Assembly: GCA_010692635.1 (NCBI GenBank)
Contig: JAAHGL010000050.1
Span: forward strand, 1 to 42,948
Source of the DNA: Symploca sp. SIO2C1
Lineage (GTDB): Bacteria; Cyanobacteriota; Cyanobacteriia; Cyanobacteriales; Coleofasciculaceae
Length of the DNA stretch: 42,948 bases
Reading direction: 5' to 3'
The first letter of the stretch is position 1, and the number at the start of each line of letters is the position of its first letter. Below, piece by piece: positions 1-10,000 of this stretch. The notes beneath the pieces are model-generated. The model saw nothing but the letters and a program-made list of their open reading frames with translations. It searched no databases and was not told the origin of the DNA. A program made the position numbers and the translations under genes.

Positions 1-2
1 AC

Positions 3-680
3 CAGCTAGTGATTCTAGCTGGTGAAGAGGAACTAGAACTAGAAATACCTACAGCTAGTGAAGAAGAATTAGAAATAGAAGCACTAGCTGTTGAAGAGGA
101 ACTAGAACTAGAAATACCTACAGCCAGTGAAGAGGAGCTAGAACTAGAAGTATTAGCTAGTGAAGAGGAGCTAGAACTAGAACTAGAAACTCCTAACGAT
201 ATTTATTCAGAAATGGATCTAGAAATCTCAACTAGCTCTGAGGAAGAACTCGATATAGCTCAAATGCCAGCTAGTCTAGACGAAGACTTTGATTTAGGAG
301 ATATATCTCAAAATATTGAGCAAGAGCTAGAGTTTGTAGAAGCACCAGCAGCAAGCGACGACGAGTTGCTAGATTTGGCAGAAATGTCTACAGAAGGAGA
401 TGATGATCTTGATTTTGGGGCAATGTCTGTAGAAGGAGATGATGATCTTGATTTTGGGGCAATGTCTGTAGAAGGGGATGATGATCTTGATTTTGGGGCA
501 ATGTCTGTAGAAGGGGATGATGATCTTGATTTTGGCGAAATGAACAACCTCAGTGATGATGAGTTTCAGATTGAAGATATTCCCTCAAATAGTAAATTAG
601 AAGACAGTGAAACGGATCCCCTACTTGATGATGTTTGGCAAGACTTGAACGAGGCAAGCCGTCAGAATAATCAGTGGTAA
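3..680 (+). CDS. Acidic repeat protein, 3' part only
   Basis: The reading frame is open to the left edge, so only the C-terminal part (about 225 residues) is present and the true start lies outside. The visible part is almost wholly acidic and low in complexity. First come Glu/Leu blocks (EEELELEIPTAS and variants), then a transition rich in Asp, then four copies of a 13-residue unit ending DDDLDFG, then a less repetitive C-terminus ending in RQNNQW. There are no membrane segments, cysteines or enzyme motifs. Such regions usually act as disordered linkers or binding surfaces, but no function can be assigned from this fragment. It is followed by tilS on the same strand after 167 bases. I cannot name the family. 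Confidence 0.7.
   Translation, partial: QLVILAGEEELELEIPTASEEELEIEALAVEEELELEIPTASEEELELEVLASEEELELELETPNDIYSEMDLEISTSSEEELDIAQMPASLDEDFDLGDISQNIEQELEFVEAPAASDDELLDLAEMSTEGDDDLDFGAMSVEGDDDLDFGAMSVEGDDDLDFGAMSVEGDDDLDFGEMNNLSDDEFQIEDIPSNSKLEDSETDPLLDDVWQDLNEASRQNNQW
384..539 (+). repeat. Four tandem 39-bp units in the acidic gene
   Basis: Four head-to-tail 39-bp units start with ATG at 384, 423, 462 and 501. They are nearly identical in DNA, differing at only a few positions, and encode a 13-residue acidic unit. Near-identity at synonymous sites points to recent duplication or gene conversion. The unit length is a multiple of three, so copy-number change keeps the frame. Confidence 0.9.
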
Positions 681-688
681 GTAATAAG

Positions 689-774
689 AAAGCTGGGGAA
701 GCTGGGGAGGTTGGGGGAGCTGGGGGAGAAAAACCTCATTGATGATAACGGGGATAGAATAGGCGGATTTGGTA
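689..774. repeat. G-rich short tandem repeat and solo MITE end
   Basis: The gap between the acidic gene and tilS holds degenerate GCTGGGGA-like repeats (about 689-729). At 764-774 it holds CGGATTTGGTA, identical to the right terminal repeat of the MITE at 22159-22261. It is probably a decayed repeat insertion. Confidence 0.5.
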
Positions 775-847
775 TAAGACTTGTATCTGTAGCCAGCAGA
801 TAAGAAATTGGAATGGTGTTCTAGCTGTGGGGATTGGTTACTCAAGA

Positions 848-1846
848 ATGTTACAGAACAAGAGCTGGACACCTCTCCATGCAAAGCTACATCAAACGTT
901 ACGCCAGCGACAGCTATTGAAACAGCACCAGCGTGTATTAATAGCTGTATCTGGTGGTCAAGATTCCCTTTGCTTGACTAAGCTGCTGTTAGATCTGCAA
1001 CCAAAGTGGGGATGGCAGCTAGGGATTGCCCACTGTGATCATTGTTGGCCTAAGGATGAAGGAATTGCTGCTCATGTTCAACAAATTGCGCAAAGTTGGG
1101 GGCTACCCTTTATCAAGCAAATAGCATCTGAGGTAACCACCAGTGAGGCCGCAGCGCGACAATGGCGTTATCAAGCCCTAATTGAGATTGCCTCTACTCA
1201 TGGCTACCCAGACGTGGTTACAGGTCATACCAAGAGCGATCGTGCGGAGACCCTCCTCTACAATCTAATTCGAGGTGCAGGAGCTGATGGTTTAGTAGCC
1301 CTAACCTGGCAACGTCCTCTGGCTCCTGGACTTCAACTAGTGCGTCCCCTCCTTGAAGTTACTCGTACTGAAACTTTCAGGTTCTGCCAGCAGCAACAGC
1401 TACCGATTTGGTTAGACGCCTACAATCAAAACCTCAAATATGCCCGTAACCGTATTCGCCAAGAGTTGATACCATATATAAGAAAAAATTTCAACCCAAA
1501 AGTAGAAACAGCTCTCTCCCAAACGGCTGAACTCCTCCGAGCCGATGTGGAATACCTGGAAGACGCGGCCTATAAGCTGCGACAGGAAGCAATTGTAGAA
1601 GTTAATGGAGAATCAACAGGTATCCTTGTCAAACTGAATCGCTTAACTTTACGACAAGCACCTCTTGCTTTACAACGCCGTGTTATCCGGCAGTTTCTTC
1701 AGGAGATCCAAGCAAAAGCTGCCAGCTTTGAACAAATTGAAGAAATAACAGCCTTAATTACTGCTCCCAATCGTTCTCGGACATCCTCCTTGCCTAGAGG
1801 AGCAACAGCAGTTGTTGAAGGTAACTTGATAATTCTCACGGGGTGA
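848..1846 (+). CDS. tilS: tRNA(Ile)-lysidine synthase TilS
   Basis: TilS adenylates and then lysinylates C34 of the tRNA-Ile with anticodon CAU, so that it reads AUA codons; it is essential and cytosolic. The PP-loop signature SGGQDS lies near the N-terminus (RVLIAVSGGQDSLCL). It is followed by the family motifs IAHCDH and TGHTKSDRAETLLYNLIRG, and by the RNRIRQELIPY region. The length of 332 residues is normal for the short cyanobacterial form. The frame also opens at GTG 827, but ATG 848 gives the usual N-terminal length. It is convergent with hmpF, with about 100 bases of repeat-rich sequence between the stops. Confidence 0.93.
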   Translation: MLQNKSWTPLHAKLHQTLRQRQLLKQHQRVLIAVSGGQDSLCLTKLLLDLQPKWGWQLGIAHCDHCWPKDEGIAAHVQQIAQSWGLPFIKQIASEVTTSEAAARQWRYQALIEIASTHGYPDVVTGHTKSDRAETLLYNLIRGAGADGLVALTWQRPLAPGLQLVRPLLEVTRTETFRFCQQQQLPIWLDAYNQNLKYARNRIRQELIPYIRKNFNPKVETALSQTAELLRADVEYLEDAAYKLRQEAIVEVNGESTGILVKLNRLTLRQAPLALQRRVIRQFLQEIQAKAASFEQIEEITALITAPNRSRTSSLPRGATAVVEGNLIILTG

Positions 1847-1913
1847 GTCGATAGTTTAAAGGTAGGCAAGGTGTAGGATATAGGGAAAAAAGTTAATAAT
1901 TGACAAGTACTAA

Positions 1914-1948
1914 AACCTAAAACCTAACACCTAACACCTAACACCTAA
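1914..1948. repeat. Heptamer tandem repeat (STRR), CACCTAA type
   Basis: Five consecutive 7-bp units (two AACCTAA, three CACCTAA) fill the convergent gap between tilS and hmpF and end directly beside the hmpF stop codon at 1949-1951. Such short tandemly repeated repetitive sequences are a known feature of filamentous cyanobacterial genomes. Confidence 0.85.
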
Positions 1949-3742
1949 TCAAGATGCTGCCATTTCTGGAGACTGGATCAAGCTACTAATTATCTGTTGC
2001 ATTTGGGCAATAGCCTGTAGTTGATAATCACCAGTTTCCTGAATTTGATTAAGAGCAGTTGTAATTGCCTCTAGCTTATGCCGGATTTGATTAAGATTCT
2101 CCTGAGTTGGATCTAGGGTCTCTCGATAGACATTCACCTTCCCCCAAAGTTCGACTGCCAAAGACTTTATTGATTGCCAGTTTTCCTCGAGTTTCTGTAG
2201 CTCAGTCAGCTTAGTTTCTTGGTCTTTAGCTAGCTGAGCTACAAGTTCTTCCGCTTGGTTAATGCTCCCTCCCATCTGCTCAACCTCGCTCTCAAGTTTT
2301 TTGAGCTCCTCCTCCTGTTGTTGTCGTTGTATCTCTAATTGACTGAGCACTGGCCCAAGGTCAATTTTTTGATTGTCAGAGCCATTACTTTCAGCTATTC
2401 CTTGCCTTCGGTGCAAAACACGCTGATGCTGATTGAGAATCTCTTCCCGCTCCCGCAGATTTCGGCGCGAACCCACTAAAGATTCATCAAGCAGCTGGTA
2501 GCGGTCTTGCTCATCTGTTAGCTCTGATTCTAGGGTAATGCGATCATACTCACTGGCATTGTTAATCTTGGCTTGCACTTCTTCAATAGCTTGACGCTGG
2601 AGGGTTAGCTCTTCCTCTTGATCATTGACAAATCGCTTGACCTTTTCTAATTCCTGCTGCAAATTGTTCACCATTTCCTCTAGTTCACCCAGAGGCATTT
2701 TTTCAAGAGCCTCCATATCTACCTTCTGGCTAATCTTTACATCAGCTGATGTTGTTGCCAAACGGGTAAGCTCTTGGTGTAACTCCTGGTGTTTTCGCAG
2801 CTGTAGACTCAGCATATGGGCAGAATCTTGCTTCATCGCTAGAGCATTTTGCTGCACCTTCAATTCGGTTTTTGCCTGCTCGAAAGATATCTGGGTTTTT
2901 TCCAACTCCTGCTTGCGTTTTTGGAGCTCTTCTCCTTGAAGATCTACCTCAGCTTGTGTTTGCTCAGCTTCTGCTGTTTGTTGCTGTAACTGTTGCCAGT
3001 GATGATCCAGTAAAGACTGCTGATTGTTAAGTAATTCAAATCCTAGATTCAGCTGTTCTCGCACTTCATCTGTTGGTGCAACTGCTCCTGATAGGCGCTC
3101 TAGCAATTGCTGAATTTCACTCGCTTGGCTCTCATCCAAGCCAACTGAACCCTGAAATTCAGCTTTTTGCTCCTCAAAACGTTGCCGCTCACCCTCTAGA
3201 TGTTGCCATGCCCCCTGCAACTCCTGGGATTTGCGCTCAAACTCTTCTTGTAGTTTTGCCGCCTCCTCTTTCTCACTCTCAAGCTCTTGACGTTGCTCTT
3301 CGAGCTGTTCAAGCTCTTCCTCCTTTGCCTGTAGCTGTTCTTCCCAAGACTGGAACTCCATCTCCTTACTATTGAGTTCTTGACTCTGGAAAGTTAAAGA
3401 CTGCTTCCAATCTTCAATCTCTTTTTCTTGAGTGTTCAACTTTTCGAGTTTCGGAGAAAGACTTTGTAGCTCTCTTACCAAACGACCTGTTGCTGGCTCA
3501 ATTTCTCCCTGTAATTGTCGATTGGCATTCAGGTTGACGATTACTAAGACCCCGCCCTCAAAACTATTTGCTCCTTCGGCAGGCACTACTTCGTCACCGG
3601 GTACCGCACTCCAACTCTCGGCCCGCTGACAAGCCAGCAGTTTGAGTTCGGTCTTACCCCCACCAAAAACTCCACCTTTCTGCTTTTGTACTTCTGCTAA
3701 ATACAGCACACTGCTTGTCCTCTTTACGTCTGTTGTGCCCAA
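1949..3742 (-). CDS. hmpF: Pilus motility/taxis protein HmpF
   Basis: This is a 597-residue protein. A short globular N-terminal part (about residues 1-90, with FGGGKTELKLLACQRAESW) is followed by almost continuous Glu/Gln/Leu-rich coiled coil to the C-terminus. The N-terminal sequence, length and architecture match HmpF, a cyanobacterial protein needed for type IV pilus-driven motility in hormogonia and reported to localise near pili at cell junctions. It has no signal peptide or membrane span, so it is probably cytoplasmic. It lies divergently from pilG with a 575-bp gap, the arrangement expected for genes serving one motility system. Confidence 0.85.
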   Translation of the reverse strand: MGTTDVKRTSSVLYLAEVQKQKGGVFGGGKTELKLLACQRAESWSAVPGDEVVPAEGANSFEGGVLVIVNLNANRQLQGEIEPATGRLVRELQSLSPKLEKLNTQEKEIEDWKQSLTFQSQELNSKEMEFQSWEEQLQAKEEELEQLEEQRQELESEKEEAAKLQEEFERKSQELQGAWQHLEGERQRFEEQKAEFQGSVGLDESQASEIQQLLERLSGAVAPTDEVREQLNLGFELLNNQQSLLDHHWQQLQQQTAEAEQTQAEVDLQGEELQKRKQELEKTQISFEQAKTELKVQQNALAMKQDSAHMLSLQLRKHQELHQELTRLATTSADVKISQKVDMEALEKMPLGELEEMVNNLQQELEKVKRFVNDQEEELTLQRQAIEEVQAKINNASEYDRITLESELTDEQDRYQLLDESLVGSRRNLREREEILNQHQRVLHRRQGIAESNGSDNQKIDLGPVLSQLEIQRQQQEEELKKLESEVEQMGGSINQAEELVAQLAKDQETKLTELQKLEENWQSIKSLAVELWGKVNVYRETLDPTQENLNQIRHKLEAITTALNQIQETGDYQLQAIAQMQQIISSLIQSPEMAAS

Positions 3743-4317
3743 TCTTTAGACTAAAATTAACTTAAGCTAGGGCTTAGTCTGTCTCATTAACTCCAGTTGA
3801 GTAAGACCACACTGGCAAAACACTAAAGCATATCCCTTATTTTCAACTGAGCAACTCTGTATTCACAACTTCTCAAACATTACGATTAATCATAAATTGT
3901 TACAAAAGATTACAACTACCCCACTAATACCAGCCTTCCTGGCTCTTATGCAAGCCTAGCGGCAAAGAGAGCAGCTACATTATCACACCCCCACTTAAGT
4001 ATAGAATTTGATAAATGCATTTTCTCTCTTAGTCCTGAAAGAAAATAGATAGTTTAGTTCAGTGTAAAGAAAATGCAATATATAGTGAAGTTTATCCGTA
4101 AGTCAAATCTTAAATTAGACTAAATATATTGGAATTTCGGTATTTACTGCCTACACCTAGGCACTTTGCAGCTTAAGCTTAGTGCGATATTCCATTGAAT
4201 CCATAATTTGATCGATCACTCTGCTAAAAAACAGCCAATGTTCTACAGATAAGCGGTAACAGTTGCACGCGGCGTAATTTAGTCATAAAGGTTCTTAGGA
4301 GCGTATTTTCCTTACAA
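3743..4317. promoter_or_regulatory. Long divergent region between hmpF and pilG
   Basis: This 575-bp AT-rich stretch without a credible gene must carry the promoters of both hmpF (minus) and pilG (plus). A purine-rich AGGAG at about 4298 lies roughly 15-20 bases before the pilG ATG. I see no clear sigma-70 pair, tandem repeat or long palindrome. Its length would allow long 5' leaders. Confidence 0.45.
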
Positions 4318-5607
4318 ATGCAGGGAACGTTGAATGAAATTGATATCCGTAGCATCCTGCAACTGATCGAGCTAGGTCAGAGAACAGGCGAGCTTTTGGT
4401 GGAGGCTTACACTACTCACCCATATAGTGTGAGTAGTGAGGGCACTATCACTCACCCATACCAGCAAGTTAAATCACAAAGTTCTGGACTTTTTTGGTTG
4501 GTCTTCTTCCTTAATGGGCAGATTGCTTATGCTGCACAAAGCGACGGTAACTTATCACGCCTGCGCGATTATCTACGCCCTTACAAAGCCAATGGCGCTT
4601 TGGAGCACTTGGAATGCGAATTAATTCCTTCTACGAATGCACCGGAATATGGTTATCTATGGGTTTTGCTTGAGAAGCATGTGCTCACACCAGCTCAAGG
4701 GCGTAGCATCCTTCAAAGTATGGTGCATGAAACACTTTTCGATCTGCTTAGTCTCCATCATGGCTACTTTGTTTTCGAGATTAGTCCGGCTTTAGCACCA
4801 CAACTAACGACTCTAGAGATTGCTCCACTAACAACCAAAATTATGAAGCAAGTGCAGGAATGGAAGCAATTTAATCCACATATTCAGTCCCCCAACCAAT
4901 GTCCTATGATTGCTGATCGTTCCCAACTAAAAGCTTCCCTACCAACCAATGCCTTTAAAAGTCTTGATCTTTGGGCAGATGGCAAGACTTCTCTACGCCA
5001 AATAGCTCGCTACCTGAATCGGGATCTCATCACAGTAGCAAGGGCAATTTATCCATATGTCCAAAAGGGATGGATCCAATTGCTCGTGTCAACAGCCCAA
5101 AATTCATCTGCTATCTCGTGGGAGTGGGAGTTACAAACTGCAAAAAGAGCTCTTCGTATTGTCTGTGTTGATGATAATGTAGCGGTGGGAAAGAGTGTAG
5201 AGCAGATTTTACAAGCCAAGGGCTATGAAATCACTGCAATTCAGGATCCTCTGGAAGCTCTGAGGCTCATTTTCCCACTCCAACCAGATTTGATACTCTG
5301 TGACCTCGCTATGCCTAAACTAGATGGCTATGAGCTTTGTGGAATGCTTCGCCAATCTACTGCCTTTCGGCAGACTCCAATTATAGTGCTTACGGGCAAA
5401 GATGCTTTTATTGACCGAGTCAGAGCCAGAATGGTAGGGTCAACAGACTACTTGACCAAACCTTTTGGAGCTAGTGAGCTGTTGTTGCTATTGGAGAAAT
5501 ACCTTTATCCGAGAGACCTAGAAATAACCCACAATGAGAGTTACATCACCAATAGATTAGAGCAGAAGCTCGAAGAAACTGACATTACTAAGTCAGCCTC
5601 TGTATAA
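4318..5607 (+). CDS. pilG: PatA-type response regulator PilG
   Basis: This 429-residue protein has an N-terminal PatA/DUF4388 region (about 1-185, starting MQGTLNEIDIRSILQLIELG), a middle helical region with a winged-helix look (about 205-255), and a C-terminal receiver domain (about 279-396). The receiver has the acidic pair DD (285-286), the phospho-acceptor D329 in LILCDLAMPKLDG and the conserved K381 in LTKPFG. It matches PilG/HmpA of cyanobacterial pilus chemotaxis operons, which receives signal from a CheA kinase to control pilus motors. It leads the cluster with pilH, pilI and pilJ. A small hairpin (4410-4438) lies in the variable loop of the N-terminal domain. Confidence 0.88.
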   Translation: MQGTLNEIDIRSILQLIELGQRTGELLVEAYTTHPYSVSSEGTITHPYQQVKSQSSGLFWLVFFLNGQIAYAAQSDGNLSRLRDYLRPYKANGALEHLECELIPSTNAPEYGYLWVLLEKHVLTPAQGRSILQSMVHETLFDLLSLHHGYFVFEISPALAPQLTTLEIAPLTTKIMKQVQEWKQFNPHIQSPNQCPMIADRSQLKASLPTNAFKSLDLWADGKTSLRQIARYLNRDLITVARAIYPYVQKGWIQLLVSTAQNSSAISWEWELQTAKRALRIVCVDDNVAVGKSVEQILQAKGYEITAIQDPLEALRLIFPLQPDLILCDLAMPKLDGYELCGMLRQSTAFRQTPIIVLTGKDAFIDRVRARMVGSTDYLTKPFGASELLLLLEKYLYPRDLEITHNESYITNRLEQKLEETDITKSASV

Positions 5608-5747
5608 ACTGCTTTAGTAAGCCCAACACAATTCTCGCGAAAGAAGATATTTTATGCTTGGAGTAAGCCTAAAGGAACCTTTACCCATTGAGCTTGAGCA
5701 GCTCTCATTGTTTGCTGGAGGTGATTCTTTCGTTACAATCACGTTTT

Positions 5748-5843
5748 GACATCCTGACCGCCATAAAAGTGCGGTGATTCCTATATTTTAGCAAATTGTT
5801 AAGCCGTCCTAGAAGGACGGGGTTTCAAACCCATTTTTTTGAT
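5748..5843. mobile_element. Mini IS200/IS605-like element (remnant)
   Basis: The left part begins GACATCCTGACCGC and forms a short hairpin (5757-5761 with 5771-5775). The right part has CCGTCC/GGACGG (5804-5809, 5815-5820) followed by GGGGTTTCAAACCC. These resemble, from memory, the paired end hairpins of cyanobacterial IS200/IS605 elements with the transposase and tnpB lost. The 38 bp at 5806-5843 recurs at 31336-31373 with two differences. It occupies the 433-bp gap between pilG and pilH, in which I see nothing else clear. Confidence 0.6.
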
Positions 5844-6040
5844 GAAACTCACCTACCAGTACATAATGCATCCATACAGTGGAAAAAATTGCCAAAATGC
5901 AAAATTGGTTAACAGTTGCGCATTGGCAATAATAATTATTAAAGACTTATGAGGGATACTTTACTCATTAACGGTTTAAGCATAAAGCCTAAATTCACGT
6001 TCGGGTTCGCCCAACTCAAAGGCTAGTCAGGTAGGGAGTT

Positions 6041-6406
6041 ATGAGCACAGTTCTGGTTGTAGAAGATAGCCTTGCACAACGGCAGATGATCTCAGACCTA
6101 CTTAAAGGAAGTGGGTTGAAAGTCACTGTGGCCAGTGATGGCCAAGAAGCTTTAGAACGCATTAATCAGTCTTTCCCTGATGTAGTGGTATTGGATATTG
6201 TCATGCCTCGGATGAATGGTTATGAGCTTTGCCGCCGTCTCAAGTCCGATCCAAAAACTCAGAATGTACCGGTAGTTATGTGTTCTTCAAAAGGCGAAGA
6301 ATTTGACCGTTATTGGGGCATGAAGCAAGGTGCAGATGCTTACATTGCCAAACCATTCCAGCCAACAGAGCTCATTGGAACGGTAAAACAGCTGCTTAGA
6401 GGATAG
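6041..6406 (+). CDS. pilH: CheY-like response regulator PilH
   Basis: This is a stand-alone receiver domain of 121 residues. E8/D9 form the acidic pocket, D52 in VVVLDIVMPRMNG is the phospho-acceptor, and K104 in YIAKPF is the conserved lysine. There is no output domain, so it acts by protein contact or as a phosphate sink in the pilus chemotaxis pathway. It follows pilG after 433 bp holding a mini IS-like element, and lies 32 bp before pilI. GGGAG lies a few bases before the ATG. Its place in the cluster matches Synechocystis pilH (slr1042). Confidence 0.9.
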   Translation: MSTVLVVEDSLAQRQMISDLLKGSGLKVTVASDGQEALERINQSFPDVVVLDIVMPRMNGYELCRRLKSDPKTQNVPVVMCSSKGEEFDRYWGMKQGADAYIAKPFQPTELIGTVKQLLRG

Positions 6407-6438
6407 ATCTATAAAGTGATACACAGGTATTCAAGGGA

Positions 6439-6969
6439 ATGGTTGGTAACCCGGACTTTTTAACTGGCAGTGGTCAAGATCAAGCTCCAGAATTTCAAGA
6501 GTTAGAAACTCCTGAAGGCGAACTACACTTGCGTTTTTTCGTCCCTTCTGGTCAAGAATTTGCTCTGCCTGCTACTGGTATTAGAGAAGTAATCTCCCTA
6601 TCACCAGATTGGATCACTTCTATTCCTAATTCCTCTCCCTTGCTATTGGGGACGATCAATTTTCGAGGGCAGGTGATTTGGGTATCAGATTTAGGACAGT
6701 TTCTGGGGGATACAACAATGTTGAATACAGACCGCCCAGAAATTAACATCATTGTTATCGAAGACCAAGAAACAATGCTGGGATTAGCAATTGACAGAAT
6801 TGGGGAGATGGACTGGCTTGATCCGGAGCAATTACAGATGCCGACCAATGTTCCAGACAGTATGGCTCCCTTTTTGCGGGGTGAGTGGTTGTTAAATGAA
6901 GAATCTAATCGATATTTGCTACTACTAGAGCAGGTAGCAATTCTCAGATCAGCACGGTGGGCAGCATGA
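6439..6969 (+). CDS. pilI: CheW-like adaptor PilI
   Basis: This 176-residue CheW-domain protein has the fold's typical motifs: [12 protein letters not shown], then [19 protein letters not shown], then [11 protein letters not shown]. CheW proteins bridge the MCP receptor to the CheA kinase. About 35 residues precede the domain. It sits between pilH and pilJ with short gaps, so the three are probably cotranscribed. Confidence 0.9.
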   Translation: MVGNPDFLTGSGQDQAPEFQELETPEGELHLRFFVPSGQEFALPATGIREVISLSPDWITSIPNSSPLLLGTINFRGQVIWVSDLGQFLGDTTMLNTDRPEINIIVIEDQETMLGLAIDRIGEMDWLDPEQLQMPTNVPDSMAPFLRGEWLLNEESNRYLLLLEQVAILRSARWAA

Positions 6970-7039
6970 AATTAAGCGATATAAGGAAAAATATAGCAAA
7001 AAGCTAGTTTTTTTTCTGATGACAAGCGGGAGGAGGCAA

Positions 7040-10000
7040 ATGGCATTAAGTACGAATTATGCACAAGAATATAAAGAAGCGGAAATGGCTTATATGCAAG
7101 GTAATTACCAAAAAGCCGCTACTGTTATTGACCGATTAATTGAGGATTTTCCGGATGATCCAAGTACCCTTTTGCTTAGAGGTCATATCTACTGCTATGG
7201 ATTACAGCAGTACGATGTAGCACGGGAACAGTACGAGTCAGTTAAAGAGCTGACTGATGAAGCAGATTTTGTTAATTATGCCAATGATGGTCTAGAGCAC
7301 GCTAATCAAGCAACTAATGGCTCAGAAACCGCCGATCTGATCGAGTCATCAGAAGATTTTGATATTTCATCAGAAGATTTCGATATTAATGAACTAGAAC
7401 TTGGTGAAACTGATGGCGTTAGTCTATCAGAGAGTAGTCCAGCAGTACTCAATTCAAAGGAAGCGACGACAAACTCTATTGAATTGGATGAAGCACCGAC
7501 TTCTGAAATCTTGCAAGAATTGGACACTGATGATGATCTGGGAGATTTTGATCTGGCAAGTTTAGATTTGGATGAGGTTCAAAGTGATGATTGGGCACTT
7601 GGCTCGTCTGCTGAATCCTTTGATGCTGAATCTTCTGACGAAAATCCCTTTGGAACTTCACAGACTGATTATAGTTTAACAGAACCAACTCCTGGCGCTG
7701 CTAATGAGGATCCTTTTGCGTTTGCTGTTGGCGAGGAGGAAGGTGAAGATTTTGGGGGTTTGGAAGATGAATCACATGAGCTGGAGCTGGATGGCGATGC
7801 TTTCAGTTCTGCCGAACTATACGAGCAGGCAGAAGAATTTTCCCATAATAACAATGACTATCCAGATGTCACAGCAGCAACGTTTGTTATGCCTCTAGGA
7901 GGAGGCTTTGAACAGGCACAAACTTATGAAGATAGCTCTGAGCAATTTGAAGATAGTTCAGAGGAATTGTCTGAAGCACAATCCCTATTTGATACTCAAT
8001 TGTCAGATGAGGAAGGCGAGGAGTCTGTCTACAGTGACAATCCAATGAGTGAGGAATACAACTCCACCTACCCAGTTGTGGAAGAACAAACTTTCTTGAT
8101 GGATTCAGAAGAGCAAGTCAGTGAGAGTAAATTTTCGACCATAAATCAGCCTGAGGTTGGAGATAGAGACGACTTGGAATACCTCAGTAAAGGTAATGCA
8201 CAGTTCAATGATTCCTTTGAGCAGAGCAACTATATTCAGGACGAGCAAACTTTTAGTGAGGAAGATCGCGCTTTTGATTCTACCTATGACCAGAATGGAT
8301 TTAACTCCCAAGATAGCTTTGAATTTGAGAGCTTTGATGAAGCTTATGGACAAGCTGCCTTCGATATGGACGAAGTTACTGAATCAGCAGGTGGAACCCT
8401 TTCAGGAATTGAGGCACCTCAAAGTTCAAGAGATGGTTTTCTGGATGAATTTGATGTATTTGATGATGATTTAGGTTCAATCCCTGATTTCTCTCTCGGT
8501 GATCGAGAAGACATCTCAATAGGAAATACGACTTCCTCTGGTTTTGATTACCACAGTACTGGTGGGATGATTTCGGAAATTACCGGTGGTATCGGCTTGA
8601 GTGACAAGAGTGATAGCACTCGCAGAGCCGAAGAAGAGATGTTTAACTTCGGTACAACTGCAGAACAAATCCCCGTATTTAACCAAACGAAAGATAGTGA
8701 GCAGGAAGTCATCCCCAGTACCGAACAGGGCTTACTCGCTCCATTTGAGAATGCCTCACTACAACAGAAACAGTGGATGACTGCTGGCGCAGCGGGAATT
8801 GTCTCAGCAGTAGTAGTAGCATTGGCAAGTTTTGTCTCAGCTAGTATAGCAGGAGATAACAAGCCGGTAGTGTCTCATCTACGCAATACCGGTTGGGCGA
8901 TGACAGGAGCAGCAGGACTTGCTAGTTTTGGCACCGCACTAGCTCTTGGCAGAATCACGACAAAACAGATTCAATCTGCAACTGCTGATCTACAAACCCA
9001 GTTTGACGCCGTCTGTCAGGGTAATCTCAATGCTCACGCTACGGTTTACTCAGAAGATGAATTTGGTCAGTTGGCAGCTGGATTCAATCAAATGGCAAGA
9101 GTGATCCTGACTACTACTAGTGAAGCGCAACGGAAGGCAGAAGAACAAGAGCAGGCGAAAGAAGACTTGCAACGCCAAGTAATTAGATTGCTGGACGATG
9201 TTGAAGGTGCGGCGAGGGGGGATCTGACAGTACAAGCAGAAGTGACAGCTGATGTTTTGGGGGCAGTTGCTGACTCCTTTAACCTGACAATTCAAAACTT
9301 GCGAGAAATTGTACAACAGGTGAAGCGAGCAGCCCAAGATGTGACTAGAGGCTCCACCGATAGTGAGTCATTTGCCCGCAGTTTGTCTAGTGATGCCTTA
9401 CGACAAGCTGAGGAATTAGCTGTTACCCTTAACTCAGTTCAAGTGATGACCGACTCAATTCAGCGAGTGGCTGAGGCAGCAAGAGAAGCAGAGGAAGTTG
9501 CTCGCTCAGCATCGGCAACAGCTCTCAAAGGTGGGGAAGCGGTAGAACGTACCGTGGCAGGGATTTTACAAATCCGAGAGACTGTAGCAGAAAGTACTCG
9601 TAAAGTCAAGCGTTTAGCGGAATCATCCCAGGAAATTTCTAAAATTGTGGCAGTAATTTCTACCATTGCCTCCCGCACTAATTTGCTGGCTCTCAATGCT
9701 AGTATTGAGGCGGCAAGAGCTGGGGAAGCAGGTCGAGGCTTTGCTATTGTTGCTGATGAAGTACGACAGTTAGCAGATCGCTCAGCAAAGGCTCTAAAGG
9801 ATATTGAAGCCATCGTGTTACAAATTCAGAGTGAAACTGGCTCAGTGATGACAGCAATGGAAGAAGGCACTCAGCAGGTAATTGATGGTACAAAACGGGC
9901 AGAACAGGCAAAAAGAGCACTCGAAGATATTATTCAAGTGTCTAATCGCATCGATGCCTTAGTACGTTCTATTACAGCTGATACTGTAGAACAGACGGAA

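Noticed and set aside
308-547. Minus-strand frame of 79 residues over the acidic repeats
   Set aside because: It mirrors the 39-bp repeat on the other strand (PKSRSSSPSTDIA repeated) and has no ribosome site or family match.
2625-3629. Plus-strand frames inside hmpF
   Set aside because: They are antisense shadows of a Glu/Gln-rich coiled-coil gene, giving Ser/Cys/Leu-rich nonsense.
8105-9813. Several frames opposite pilJ
   Set aside because: They are antisense or out-of-frame copies of the acidic and Ala-rich pilJ coding sequence with no family match.
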